Assembly (NCBI GenBank): GCA_963576725.1
Contig: OY755252.1
Location: 44,989,552 to 45,053,551, forward strand
Reading direction: 5' to 3'
DNA: 64,000 nucleotides
DNA from: Azorinus chamasolen
Taxonomy: Eukaryota > Mollusca > Bivalvia > Cardiida > Solecurtidae
Part shown: positions 32,369-44,385 of the stretch, piece after piece
Layout of the letters: each line of letters begins with the position of its first letter
How positions within the stretch are numbered: the first letter of the stretch is position 1
Translations under genes and position numbers: made by a program
The notes under the pieces: model-generated
What the model saw: only the letters and a program-made list of their open reading frames with translations
Told to the model about the DNA's origin: nothing
The model's database searches: none

Positions 32369-32577
32369 CAAGACAAAGGTGCGTACTCAAACAGATATAG
32401 ATGCGTACTCAAACAGATAAAGGTGTGTACTCAAACAGATAAAGGTGTGTACCCAAGCAGATTAAGGTGTGTACCCAAATAGATAAAGGCGTGTATCCAA
32501 GCAGATAAAGGTGTGTACCCGAACAGATAAAGATGCGTATTTAAAAATACTTGAATAGACAAATGTTTGTACTCAAA
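32369..32577 (+). repeat. 22-bp minisatellite, contracted copy in unit 3
   Basis: Only about eight monomers of the 22-bp unit, followed by the same ACTTGAATAGACAAATGTTT tail as in the longer arrays. Confidence 0.93.
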
Positions 32578-32585
32578 TGTTAAAT

Positions 32586-32652
32586 TCGTCATTTCTCCAC
32601 CAAACCTATGATGTGACCGAAACACCATAGGGTTTGGTGGAGAAATAAGGAC
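32586..32652. repeat. Foldback element beside the minisatellite, unit 3
   Basis: Arms CATTTCTCCACCAAACCTAT and ATAGGGTTTGGTGGAGAAAT, same as at 5647. Confidence 0.75.
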
Positions 32653-32973
32653 GTTTTTAATGTACGCATCTTATCTGGACCTCTGAACTAAAAGAACTTT
32701 TCGCTATGCAAACATAACTAGTAAAATACAGTATATCTCGATACCGCGAATACTCAAATACGTACACATTATTGATATTCAACACAGGTCTGATGTGGCA
32801 GTTTTATGCATGGTGAAAGTCATGCAGAACGCTCATCTTGACTGTGTAATAACGCGATAACAGATAGCATTGAAATCCAGTTTGAAATGAATAGCGCCTG
32901 TGCGTGTAACTTCAATAAACGAACACCAACTGTCTTGTCAGATTGAAATATTCATCGGAGCAAACCCAGTGCG

Positions 32974-32979
32974 TATAAA
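32974..32979 (+). promoter_or_regulatory. Candidate TATA box, TLR copy 3
   Basis: TATAAA 180 bp upstream of the ATG, in the same context as in the other copies. Confidence 0.3.
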
Positions 32980-33153
32980 CTACAACAAGGATATTTGTGT
33001 CAAGAGTATGCAGACCAAGCAAGCATGGTTAACTGACTGATAAAGTGATTAACTTACACGGAGTTACATAATTACTTCACAATACCTGTTTTACTCGGAT
33101 AACGCTAGATAAAACGTGTTTTATCTTGATATAACTACAATAATTTAGACAAC

Positions 33154-35295
33154 ATGTTAATTTCACTGACGGTGTTTTTGCTGCTATTCAACTTCAACTT
33201 TCCTGGTGCTAAAGCCGGAACTATCAATTATGTACGTGAACATACATACTCGCGTGAAATCCAAGGCGACCATTGCAGTGTCTTAGCAACAACAATGACT
33301 TGTGATGAAATCCCACCAACGGTTCCCACACATGTAACAACCGTGGTCATTACAAGGCACACTGGATATCATTTAAAACCATTCAATGGAACCGGCTGGA
33401 AACACGTTGAAACTTTACAAATATATGGGAAGGTATTGAGACAGATTCTGGATCATGATCTTGCCGGTTTAGTTAGTGTCAAAACACTATCATTTTCTTT
33501 TCCAAACATACATACGTTTTCAAAGAACGCTTTTGTCCCTGTCCAAAACGTCACAAAACTGCATCTGCTGGAAATGGGATATCTTCATACAGACACCTTA
33601 CTCGACTCTCTGAACAACACAAAATATTTAACAGAATTTGTCTTTAATCCAGGAAACGTAGATGATCCACCAGTATTCATGATTTCTGGACAACGTTCAA
33701 AAGCGCTTTCAGACAACAATTTAACTGTGTTCAACATCAGTCAATCTAAGATTGCCACTCAAATGGATTTTATGATGACACTTATCATTAAAGTTGATGT
33801 TTTCAACATCAGTGGGACTTAGTTTTTTGTATGTACTGACGCAGGCCCTATGGAATATTTGACAAAAGAAGTAACTTTGCCTTTGCTCAAGGTCATGGAC
33901 TTCAGTGGGTTCCAAATTCCATTTTATATTCCAAAGTCATCCAATATAACCTTCCCAATCATAATTTTCAATAGTGAATATGTGTATTTGAACAATGTGT
34001 ACAATGAAGAGAATTAATGTTACAGTCGCAATGAATCTAACAAATCAGCATGTAGCTATGAAAGCTCTTTACTTGAGAGAAAACCATATTCAGATACTTA
34101 ATTCAAGCCTTGTTTTGGACAAAAATAATTCATTTGAAATTCTAGATTTGTCGGAGAATATTATTGAATATTTGTCTCCCGTGCTTTTTACTAATGCTCT
34201 ACACTTAGAAGCACTATATATCTCTCACAACAGATTAGCTCTCATGGAACACTCTACAGATTTTCCGAAACTGTTACACAATTATAAGAACCTTATAATT
34301 TTCCACATGGATCACAACAATATTTCTTATGTACCATGGAATATGTTTGGCAACAACCCAAAGCTGGAAGTGCTGAACCTTGCTGACAACATGCTTACAA
34401 CCATTGACTTCAATCTGGTACCACTATTATCACTAAAGACTCTAGATATAAGACGGAACGCCATTCACTCCATTGAAGGCAGTGCTTTGACTCGTTTAGC
34501 CTTCTTTGTCATGGAAATGTCAAATATAAGCACTTTCAAAATCATACTTCAAGGCAACCCTTTACAATACACTTGTGAAAGTCTTGAATTTGTAAGGACC
34601 ATGTATCATTGTAATTGTCAATATACAATCACAAAATATGCGGTAGACCAATGTAAATTTCTTTGCAAACGAAGTTTGATCATAGGACTTTCAACATCAA
34701 TGTCGGTGGTCATTTGTGTTGTCTTAGGTGCAGTATATTTGGCCTGTAAGAAAGTTAGAAGACACAATGAACTGGCAAGTGTACGTAGCAATTTTATACG
34801 AGCCTATCAGTCAGGATTAGTTAAACAAAATCACATATGTTTTGTAGCTTATGCTGGTCATGATGAAGACATCGTACGACACATGCTCCTGGTCCCGCTT
34901 AGTGTCAAATTAAAAGAGTTACTGGATACTAACAACCACACGGTGGCTACCGGGTATAATTTCAAACCGGGCTTTCCAATTCACGAAGAAACATATAGGG
35001 TTGTTCAGCAGTCAAGTGTATTCATTGCTGTTGTTTCGAACGCGTTTTGTGAGAGCAAATATTGCATAGGGGAGGTGAACGAGGCGTGTTCACAACAAAT
35101 ACCGATAATTGTAGTTGTTCTAGGAAGAGTGGCGGAGGAAAAATGTCCGCATACCTGTTGGAGGTGTTCAGAAGAAAGGCGCGAGCTTCTATATCAAGGC
35201 TGGAAGAAGGGAATTCTGAACTGATTCCTACTGTGGATGAACTGTCAGATAGTGTTTTGATGCTAGCGATGGATACGTTCGAAAGAAAAACATGA
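33154..35295 (+). pseudogene. Toll-like receptor copy 3, nonsense plus two frameshifts
   Basis: Collinear with the intact copy but the most diverged. Codon 223 is TAG (33820-33822; GAG in copy 1). One extra T near 34013 (GAATTAATG) shifts the frame; a missing A in the run near 35137 (GGAAAAATG) shifts it back. As a result 33995-35224 reads LRRs, Cys cluster, transmembrane helix and most of TIR as one long open frame from an in-frame ATG, ending with a foreign tail, and the last 50 or so TIR residues are in the original frame (up to 35295). Without the two shifts and the nonsense codon the length would equal copy 1. Many amino-acid changes are spread over both halves, consistent with an older duplicate. 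Confidence 0.88.
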
Positions 35296-35376
35296 CTGAA
35301 TGAATGGAAAAGGACATCTATGATATTTGTGAAAGGTGGTAGTGTGCGCTAAATATTTTATCTTCGTTGTGTCTTG

Positions 35377-35610
35377 TTAACCCTTTACGACTTTCTACTC
35401 CTTTGCAAATAGAGTAGACCCAGATCAGACGGTTCCTATAGGAACCGTCTGATCAGGGTCTGCTCTGTTTGCTTATGATATAGATATCTAATATAGACAC
35501 GAGTCTAGTTTCTTTCATTGCCAAACATTCCTATGCCATGCGATATTATAAGAATTAATCAAATTAATATTTTTATGTCATTATTTCTGACATATATATT
35601 CATGGAGCAA
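35377..35610 (+). mobile_element. TTAA hairpin MITE, unit 4
   Basis: TTAACCCTTTACGAC start with core apex GGTTCCTATAGGAACC, as at 35-280. Confidence 0.68.
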
Positions 35611-35877
35611 ATGACTAATACTCCTAGGAAGACGCCACGTCGACTATTCTGATCTCAATAATTTTTTTACAGTTTTAGTCATAGTTTTTAACTTCTGGTA
35701 CCATATTTGTTTGGGTTTTGTTGAAACAATGTATTTTGTTGAATAATCTTAATGCAGATTTTATTTTTTCTTACATACACAGACACCCGAATAATCACAA
35801 AGAGTTTAGAACCTGATCGATATTTGTGTTTAATGCAACTTCTGTCCATACATGTATTCTGTTGTCATCAGATATAG

Positions 35878-36078
35878 CCTCTGCATCTGTCTGTCTGTCT
35901 CTCTATCTGTCTCTCTGTCTGTGTCTGTCTGTCTCTCCCTCTCTTTCTCTTTCTGTCTCTCTCTGTCGCTGTGTCTCTCTTTATGTCTCTCTCTCTGTCT
36001 CTGTCTGTATGTCTGTCTCTTCTGTCTGTCTCTGTCTGTCTCTGTCTGTCTCTCTCTCACTCACTCTCTCTATCTCTC

Positions 36079-36119
<41 letters not shown>

Positions 36120-36127
36120 GTCTCTGA
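35878..36127 (+). repeat. CT-rich tract, unit 4
   Basis: Longest of the four polypyrimidine tracts, with a pure (CT)n stretch at its right end. Confidence 0.9.
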
Positions 36128-36259
36128 CTATTTTATGTAGAAAGGTTGCACTCATGTCTACCTTTATATTGAGGATACAACACAAGTTCGTTATTAAATG
36201 TTCTCACCATAGGTAAACAATGGCGATCAACCGACCAGCTTGTGACCGTAGACTGTTGT

Positions 36260-36500
36260 TTAATCCTTTGCTTCATGAATATACATGTGAGTTATAATGA
36301 CATCATGAATATTAATTAGTTCTTTTTTAATGACATATGAACATAGGAACGTTTGGCCTTGGGAGAAACTGAAGACTCTATATTAATCCATAAGCAAACA
36401 GAGCAGACCCTGATCAGAGCGCTCCTCCAGCAGCCGTCTCATCTGGATCTTCTCTGTTAGCAATGGCATAGAAAGGCGTATTTATGGCGTAAAATATTAA
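36260..36500 (-). mobile_element. TTAA hairpin MITE, inverted, unit 4
   Basis: TTAA at both ends; core arms CTGATCAGAGCGCTCC and AGCAGCCGTCTCATCTGG. Confidence 0.65.
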
Positions 36501-36624
36501 ATTTACAACGTATTCCAGCACTTAAATCATCTCGACAAAGAACAGAGTACGGTACACAAGAACAGTCTTTTCAACAGAGAAATATTTGCACGAGATTTGG
36601 CCTCTGAACTAAATCTTGGGTAAT

Positions 36625-37500
36625 GCAGTTCCATTTCGGCATTTGTCTTCATCCCACCCACTGACACAAATGCCTCAGTCACATTTGCCACAGCAGCCGT
36701 ACGGTCTAAAATTTCTACGGCCAATAGCATGTCTACGGGCGCCGCGGAATTCCTACAGTCATATGCTGCAGTGGCCACGTATGCTGGGGCCGCCGCACGG
36801 CGTATTTTTGAAAATGTGGAAACAGAAAACCTACAGCTGCTGCCCGGTCATTGAAGTGATGACCCACCGTACGGTGCCCATGTGGCGTCCGTGCGGTCGT
36901 CGTATTTTTTTTTAAATTCTACGGCAACCGTAAGGAAGCCGCACGGCCGTAGAAATTATAACTCCTCGCCAAAAATTCTACGGCGACCGTATGGCCTGTA
37001 AAAATTAAGGATATGCCGTACAGCTGCCGTGCGCACGCCGCATATTTATACGGTCGTCACAGAAATTTCTTGATTTTAGTGATCTACAACCGCCGTACGG
37101 CAGCCGTAGAGCAAATGTAACTGGTTTTTTTTAAAAACGAGGAGTTATAATTTCTACAACCGTCATTGCTTTTTACAACCATGTTATGTAGCCGTGGTGC
37201 CAGTCTGACTGTGTGGGTGCCGTGCGGCTTCCGGGTGGCTGCCGTGGAATTTAGAAAAATACGGTGATATTTTGTCAGCACTTCAAATGTCGTACGGCAG
37301 CCGTAGATATTTGTCTCCACAAGTTCGAAATATGCCGTTCGGCGGCCATGGCATATATGACCACTGTAGTCTAATATTATGATCGTAGGAATTCCGCGGC
37401 GCCCGTTGAAATGATATTTGCTGTAGATATTTTAGACCGTATACGGCAAAGGTGGTTGAAGCATTTCACCACATTGCCACAGCACTAGCACATAGAAATC
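36625..37500. mobile_element. Large imperfect palindrome (foldback element), ~0.87 kb
   Basis: The left arm (36625 to about 37030) and right arm (about 37085-37500) are diverged inverted copies. Matching landmarks: GGAATTCC with GGCGCC on both sides (36740s, 37390s), CGAGGAGTTATAATTTCTAC on the right against its complement at about 36950, and GTACGG/CCGTAGA words throughout. Locally GC-rich and CpG-rich compared with its surroundings. No open frame and no clear target duplication. Confidence 0.7.
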
Positions 37501-39370
37501 AAAGTACTGGCAGTACTGAAGGTTTCGGACCATATATATGTCGATTGTGACTATACAATACGAAAAGGATTGGTAGGGACGGACTAGTACCATTGATACA
37601 TCACAAGACGACCTCTAAGCATTATTTCCTGAACTAAGATGGTATGTAATGGAACTGTTTGTTAAAATTGACAGGTCATCTGAACATAATACTGTGAACT
37701 TTTCTGAAAATCCTGTCAGTGTTTTAGATATTGTTTAAAGAAATAAATTGATGACTAGTAGCACACAGTGCGGTTCCAATAGCTCAACTTGCCGCTGCCT
37801 GAAGTTAGCTTAAATTGATATTTGAATGTAGTAAAGGGACATTACTATATTATTATTTGGCCGACTGTGGCGACATAAAATGTGCCTAATCCACCTATCC
37901 ATATAAATACCCCCGTTAAGTTTAAATGAAATCTGAGCATGCTGTTCCAAGATACGACTTCTAACAGTCACATTTCCTATATAAATGGCTATCTGAAAGC
38001 AACAAGGGGTCATATTTCTGCTACTAACTGGTGGATTGTTTGGCGTGCATCAATCACTTATCCATGTATACACTACAACCAGGTTTGGATAAGTTATATA
38101 TGCCATGTGAATCTAAATTTCCTACAAATAACAATATCTAATTGTAACAGAATATGTTGTAAAATGTTCCCTAAACGAAACTGACAACTGGTATTGATGA
38201 GCAAAATATCTAAATTTCAACCAATAACAGGCCATCAGTGATCACTTGGTTACCATGGCAACCAACAATTTTGAAACAACTCCATATTTACCCCTACTGA
38301 CCAATTTTCCGAAAAATAATAATTATTAAAATAATAATAATTATGTAGAGTGTGACCCATTCAGAGGACACCACACCATTACCATGGCAAACAAGTCTTT
38401 CAACCCAACTTGACTGAGTTCGGGGTACCCAAATAGCCCTAAATGCCAATTTTCAGCAAATTTGAATAATATCTAGAATTTCGACCAATCAAATCCCGCC
38501 ATTCAGTTACCATAGCAACAAATTATTTTAAAAAACATACCGATCAATTCGGGGTGTCAAAATATCCCGACATACCAAATTTCAGCAAAATCGAACAATA
38601 TCTAAATTTGTCAAAAATATCTAAATTTTCGACCAATCAGAGCCACCATTCAGTTACCATGGATTTTGGCGACATTATTATATACCAGGGGGTGAAAATA
38701 ACAATATGAAAACTTATGAAGTTACACATATATTTCAACTTAGCACGGCAAACAAAATAAACAATTTGCTGTAAAACCTAATTAATAGTTGAATTTCCAT
38801 AACTCCACAAGATATTTCAGCCTACTCGCTGGACCTTCATCAAATGTCGAGAGAACTGGTCAGAAAGTGCTATGTGACCATTCTGAGTTATGGAAATTCA
38901 ATAATATGGATCATCCAGAACAAGATACCAACATGAATGAAAATCATCTGGAATTCTGAATTTCCTTCTTGATACACTTGGGTTTGCTGTGCATTTTTAA
39001 ATGGTACCAGTAAAGAACTGGTAAGACAGCATGCTTGTATGTTAACACATATTAATGCTGGTGGGGAGAAGCTTCAGCACACACTACAAACAAAAATTTG
39101 TCAAGAATTATATACGTTCAGCATATGTTGTAATTAACATTGTGTAAAGCATACAATAAAACAATTCCACTATATCTCCTTTATAACCACTAACCCTCTA
39201 TAATTGGAGTAATTATCCTTAAATGCTTACAACCTGGTACCGAGTCTCCTAAGACATACACACATTGTAAACATGGATCTTAGAGAACTGAAAAGTCTTT
39301 CATCAAGGTTTACAATGCTTGTCACACATCGTGCAAATATTTAATTATGATCTTCCAAACTCAACATAAT
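37501..39370. other. Unassigned sequence
   Basis: No gene recognised. 38190-38690 holds diverged repeats of a segment with GACCAATCAGAGCC-like and GTTACCATGGCA-like words (three or four times). The rest is AT-rich single-copy-looking sequence. Confidence 0.5.
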
Positions 39371-39409
39371 TACTTCTGATGCAATCAGAATACAGAATGC
39401 TTTTGAGAC

Positions 39410-39637
39410 TCAAGATTATCCATATACCTCCGGGACGTTTCTCTACGGTCCGTGCTCCTTCGTGCCGAAGGAACGGTGCCGAATATTTACTTCAACTTAG
39501 TACTTCCAGACGATCAGTACAGATCATTATCGGAAGGCGTTGTCTGGGATATAGACGGAATTAGTCTATTAAGTGCAAGCTTAAAGAATATGATAAAGAT
39601 CATAAGTAAAAGAACAGAACAGGTGGTGCAAAGTTAA
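39410..39637 (+). other. Possible coding exon or gene relic, unknown
   Basis: About 75 codons open without an ATG, containing VLLRAEGTVPNIYFNLVLPD, DDQYRSLSEGVVWDIDG and a KRTEQVVQS end before the stop. The composition looks protein-like rather than repetitive, but I do not recognise the family and see no partner exon. It could be an exon fragment carried by a transposable element, since a LINE relic lies right behind it on the other strand. Confidence 0.25.
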
Positions 39638-39650
39638 AAGTAAAAATAAG

Positions 39651-39791
39651 TCACGTATGGACCGCTCCTAATCCACTCTTGAAAGCATCTAGACTGGGAC
39701 ATGATTTGAGTTGAATTGGCAGGCTGTTCCAGTATCTTATGGTCCGGGGGAAGAAAGAGTTCATGTGGTACTGGGTCCTGGAAAAGTGGAA
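39651..39791 (-). pseudogene. Non-LTR retrotransposon RT C-terminal relic
   Basis: 46 codons read NSFFPRTIRYWNSLPIQL then SCPSLDAFKSGL and stop. This is the conserved C-terminal end (SFFPRTIRxWNSLP) of jockey/CR1-type LINE ORF2 proteins. The frame is stopped just upstream, so only this end remains. Confidence 0.7.
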
Positions 39792-39889
39792 TTAAGTAGT
39801 TTTTATTTCATATGGGATTGAGGTGATCATGGTCTACACATACAAGTTGACAACATGATTAGAGATGTATGAATTCTACGGTAGAATTC

Positions 39890-40200
39890 TTTAGTTTCAT
39901 GAGCAGACATTTCAGTGAAGAGTCATACTGTCGTTAAGTAGCCATTCCCGAAATTAAACATTGATTTATTACGAGTTATTAGGTGTTCATATCCCTTGTT
40001 TCTCTCACACAACGAATATGACTTTCATATCCGGTGTATGCCGAATATTATGACTTTTTAAGCTTTATTTAGTTGAAACGTGAGCAGAATTTCAGTGAAG
40101 AGTCATACTGTGATTAGGTAGCCATTCCCCCGGCTTAAACGATTTGGTTTTGGTCCGATTTGGTCCGATTTGGTTTTGGTCCGATTTGACCCGTTACCCT
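39890..40200 (+). repeat. Short direct repeats
   Basis: About 55 bp containing TTTCAGTGAAGAGTCATACT is duplicated at about 39910 and 40090. At 40144-40196 the word GGTCCGATTT is repeated four times. Confidence 0.7.
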
Positions 40201-41146
40201 TATTACGCACTGAATATTAAATTTTATGTACATGTATTTCAAATAATAACTATGGACAATATTAACCAATCAGCTCGATAAAAGGTTTTTCTAATAAAAA
40301 ATAATGCTTCTGTGGCCGATTTTAGGCTGCGAAATTCATATCCGCGGATATGAGAGCCATGTCCGTCATATCGTGTGTTTAGACATACCCCGGTCCCGTA
40401 AATCGTTTCCAGTCGTAGTCTCCATTCCTATAGTCCGTGTGTAATGTGTAGAGATTGACGATGTTCCGACCATTATTCATTACTGTTTTCTCCGTAACGT
40501 TGTCTGTATCAGTCCGACAAATTCAAGAAATGCTTGTAGATTTCAAAATATCTGCCCGACTTTCAGACAGCGATTACTTTCTTGGCCATTTGTACCGGCG
40601 CTCTGTGGTATATATTCGTACGCGATCAAATTTATCATATAACGTATCATTTTACATGGCAAAATTATTGGTAATTGAAACAGTTTCATCTGCATTTTAA
40701 TAATTGACACAAATACCAAATGAAGAATTCTCGATATCGTTTATCCAACGCATTGCACTTGGAACTATACTTTTGTCTAGGGTGTAAATGAAAGTAGAAA
40801 TACGGGTGAAATACAGACGTAAACAACTAAATCGTTTAATCGGCGCTGCGTGATACACATTCTGTCAACGTTGAACCATTCAAAATGTCTGCTGTTGGGC
40901 TAATGAACGTATACATTGTAAGCATAAATCGATATTTCATAATATAACAGTGGTCTGATTGCGCATTATGGGATGTAATTTTCTTTATAAATTTGCTTGA
41001 GGCATGCCATGGGCATGCATTACTATTAGGTTTCGGAAAGTAGTCCGAAACCTAAAAACAGTTTATTGTGATATATTCATATAGCAGCTATAAAAGACAA
41101 TATCTATAGCAAAGCTTTTGTATTTATGTATTTGGCCATTTGAGTG
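40201..41146. other. Unassigned sequence
   Basis: No supported gene. One 77-codon frame beginning with a hydrophobic stretch (ATG at about 40461) is discussed under rejected items. Confidence 0.4.
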
Positions 41147-41397
41147 CCGGTGTAACGAAGTAAAGTGACCCCCATAGAATACTGACCCCCGGTCACTATT
41201 CTTCAGAAAAAGCGACCCCCTTTCTGAAAAATATCGACTCCCCTCTGAAAAATAGTGACCCCCTCCGCGATATCTATAAAATATTGACCCCACCCCAACT
41301 ATTACTAACAAATTAGTAACCATTGCAAATAGTTGAATACCTAATATTGTTGCGGCTGCAGTTTTGTTTTTGTTGTTGTTGCTGCAGCATCGGGTGG

Positions 41398-41463
41398 GTG
41401 GGTATGTGTGTGTGTGTGTGTGTGGTGTGTGTGGTAGCGTGTGTGTGTGTGGGGGGAGGGGGG
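41398..41463 (+). repeat. GT/G-rich microsatellite
   Basis: Interrupted (GT)n followed by a G-rich run near the left terminus of the 8.2-kb element. Confidence 0.9.
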
Positions 41464-42309
41464 TAAACGAAATTTAACGGAAACACTTTATTATTTAGAA
41501 ACTGTCAATATTTTGAAAAATGTTGACACTAGCAGAAGAGTGACAGAGGGTGTGAAAGTAGTAGTTGTATTAGTAGAAGTAGTGGTAATATAACTTATTT
41601 TAAGGGGACATTGACAATGCATTTTGAGTATAACAACCTTTTCTGTGCGATCTAATAAATGGTTCTATACTTCTAACAGCGACCGACCTTACTTGTCAAA
41701 CAATGTTTTTAAATCTTTACAGTAAGTAAACTCTTCTTTTTATAAAGGCAAATACTACTACTTGTGTATTTTATTTTGTACCCTTGAGTAATAATTCACA
41801 ATATAAACGAGCACAAATGCAAATTAAGTTCAATTGAATATAAAAGGATAAAAGATGACGATTAATCTCAGTCGATTGGCAAACTGTTTTGAAACTCAAC
41901 AGGTGCTAATATTTTCGATGTCATACATTTGACTTACTAGGCAGCCACAAATAGGTGACGAACACACAAGGAAAACTATCTTCTCTAGGTTATGTTATGA
42001 ATAGAATATAAGACTCGTGTTCGTGATTTATTGGATCTATTAAACTCGTCCTTTTAGACAAAAATAAACACGCAACAAATCCTTGATGTGTGGTTTTCTA
42101 CAAAGCTCGTTTAAAATAAAAGTAAAAACATTATGAACAACTAATCTAATGTTTATTATCTGCAGAGGAAAATGGCCTGTTGCAAATGTACACACTATAT
42201 TGCTATGGTATATGTCACACGTGTTTGACCTTTTATATAAGAAAATCAACAGCATCTCTTCGACAATAAGTGACAAAATTCTCTATAAATGGAATTGTAT
42301 TCCGATGTT

Positions 42310-42435
42310 GTGTAGGGGAGTGTGAATGTGTGGGTGCGTGCGGAAGGGTGTTTATTTATAAGTGATTGTGTACGTGCATGTGCGTGTGTGTGTGCATGCG
42401 CGCGCGTGTGCGTGCCTGCTTGCGTGCGTGTGATA
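42310..42435 (+). repeat. GT/GC alternating purine-pyrimidine tract
   Basis: Words GTGTGTGCATGCGCGCGTGTG. Alternating purine-pyrimidine composition is prone to Z-DNA. A similar tract lies near the right end of the element (48905-49112). Confidence 0.85.
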
Positions 42436-43004
42436 TTCTGTACGAACAATGATTACAAGTCGTATTACTTGGCGTCCATTGCGCGCATTGGTCATGATAT
42501 ATTAAACGGGGCCCAAAATGATATTACTAGGGGCACACATCTGTAACAATTATGATCAAGGTTAAATATTTTTTTCGAAATACGTGAAACCCTTTCTTTA
42601 AAGTATACATGAGGCAAATTAAAGTTGCGAAGGTGGGCCAAAGCATTATTACCGGGAATCACTATTGTTTAAAACATACTGACCGGGGTTCGATATTCTT
42701 CAGAAAAAATGACACCCATCCTTTCTACAACATACTTGAGTTCAATTAGCATTGGGCGCATTGGTTATTATACAATATACGGGGCTAAAAAAAATCTATG
42801 AAAGGGGGTCACAACATCTGTAAGAATTATAACCAAGGTTAAATATTTTTCGAGTAAAGTTAAACCCTTTCCTTAAATTATACTGGAGATAGATTTGAGT
42901 TTCAGGGAGTTGTTTAACATATCATGAATGTGTGTCAAAGCACAACAACTGTTGCAACCTGAATTGTAATAACAACCGGAATTGTAATAAAATTTATTAC
43001 AAAA

Positions 43005-44385
43005 CTGGTTATGATGCGAAAACATTATTACAATTGGTGGTCAACCTGGATTGTAATAACAACCTGAAGTGTAATAAAATAATTTTGTGTCTGTTTTAGT
43101 GTGTCTGTGTGTGTATGAATGTCCGCAAGTGCTAGTATGTGTATGCGTGTAGTGTTTAGTGGAGGGGTGCATGCGTGTGCGCGCATGCTTACACGTATGA
43201 AGTAATACATGAGTTATTCTAGACGATAGTACAACGACTTAGAAAATTTTATTACAAAACTGGTTATGATGCGAAAACATTATTACAATTGGTGGTCAAC
43301 CTGAATTGTAATAACAACCTGAAGTGTAATAAAATAATTTTGTGACTGTATTTGTGTGTCTATGTGAGTATGAATGTGCGCAAGTGCTAGTATGTGTATG
43401 CGTGTAGTGTTTAGTGGAGGGGTGCATGCATGTGCGCGCATGCGTACATGTATGAAGTAATACATGAGTTATTCTAGACGATAGTACAATGACTTAGAAA
43501 ATTTTATTACAAAACTGGTTATGATGCGAAAACATTATTACAATTGGTGGTCAACCTGATTTGTAATAACAACCTGAAGTGTAATAAAATATTTTTGGGT
43601 CTGTATTTGTGTGTCTGTGTGTGTATGAATGTGCACAAGTGCTAGTATGTGTATGCATGTAGTGTGTAGGTGATGGGCGCATGCGTGTGCGCGCATGTGT
43701 ACATGTATGAAGTAATACATGTTACTTCATGAGTTATTCTAGATGATAGTATAACGACTTAGAAATTTTTATTACAACTGGTTATGATGCGAAAACATTA
43801 TTACAATTGGTGGTCAACCTGAATTGTAATAACAACCTGAAGTGTAATAAAATAATTTTGTGTCTGTATGTGTGTGTCTGTGTGTGTATGAATGTGCGCA
43901 AGTGCTAGTATGTGTATACACGTAGTGTTTAGTGGAGGGGTGCATGCATGTGCGCGCATGCGTACATGTATGAAGTAATACATGAGTTATTCTAGACGAT
44001 AGTACAACGACTTAGAAAATGTTATTACAAAACTGGTTATGATGCGAAAACATTATTACAATTGGTGGTCAACCTGAATTGTAATAACAACCTGAAGTGT
44101 AATCAAATAATTTTGTGTCTGTATTTGTGTGTCTGTGTGTGTATGAATGTGCGCAAGTGCTAGTATGTGTATGCGTGTAGTGTTTAGTGGAGGGGTGCAT
44201 GCATGTGCCGCATGTGTACATGTATGAAGTAATACATGAGTTATTCTAGACGATAGTACAACGACTTAGAAAATTTTATTACAAAACTGGTTATGATGCG
44301 AAAACATTATTACAATTGGTGGTCAACCTGAATTGTAATAACAACCTGAAGTGTAATAAAATATTTGTGTCTGTATTTGTGTGTC
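43005..44385 (+). repeat. ~255-bp tandem array (5+ copies)
   Basis: CAATTGGTGGTCAACCTG occurs at 43031, 43286, 43541, 43804, 44060 and 44315. Each unit combines AT-rich TTGTAATAACAACCTGAAG with a GT/GC alternating stretch. The recurring 60-residue minus-strand frames come from this array and not from genes. Confidence 0.93.

Larger units (their letters stand above)
20284..35341 (+). repeat. Tandem segmental-duplication unit 3 (decayed TLR, retroelement insertions)
   Basis: Collinear with units 1 and 2 after removal of insertions: a TA-type MITE (21831-22149), the 7.5-kb composite (22685-30183) and a Penelope tail fragment (31197-31561). The break at 22684/30184 joins CAGCTATATA to CTGTTTCATTTTCTATGG, which are contiguous in unit 1 near 2870-2885. 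Confidence 0.85.
35342..36530 (+). repeat. Partial duplication unit 4 (3' flank only)
   Basis: Homologous to 1-1180 and its counterparts: TTAA MITE, CT tract, inverted MITE. Similarity stops at about 36530 (CCAGCACTTAAATCA) and no further TLR follows, so this is the right edge of the tandem block. Confidence 0.85.

Noticed and set aside
592..36127. Ser/Leu/Val/Cys-rich open frames of about 70-115 codons in the CT-rich tracts
   Set aside because: Three frames are open at once because of CTCT/CTGT composition, and lengths vary between units. No gene signal.
40461..40700. 77-codon frame starting MFRPLFITVFSVTLSVSV, like a signal peptide
   Set aside because: A hydrophobic start alone in AT-rich DNA is weak evidence. 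No downstream exon, domain or homologous frame is recognisable.
43028..43983. Four similar 60-codon minus-strand frames, like a small tandem gene family
   Set aside because: They coincide with the period of the 255-bp array and contain its GT/GC tract. Changes between copies do not look codon-aware.
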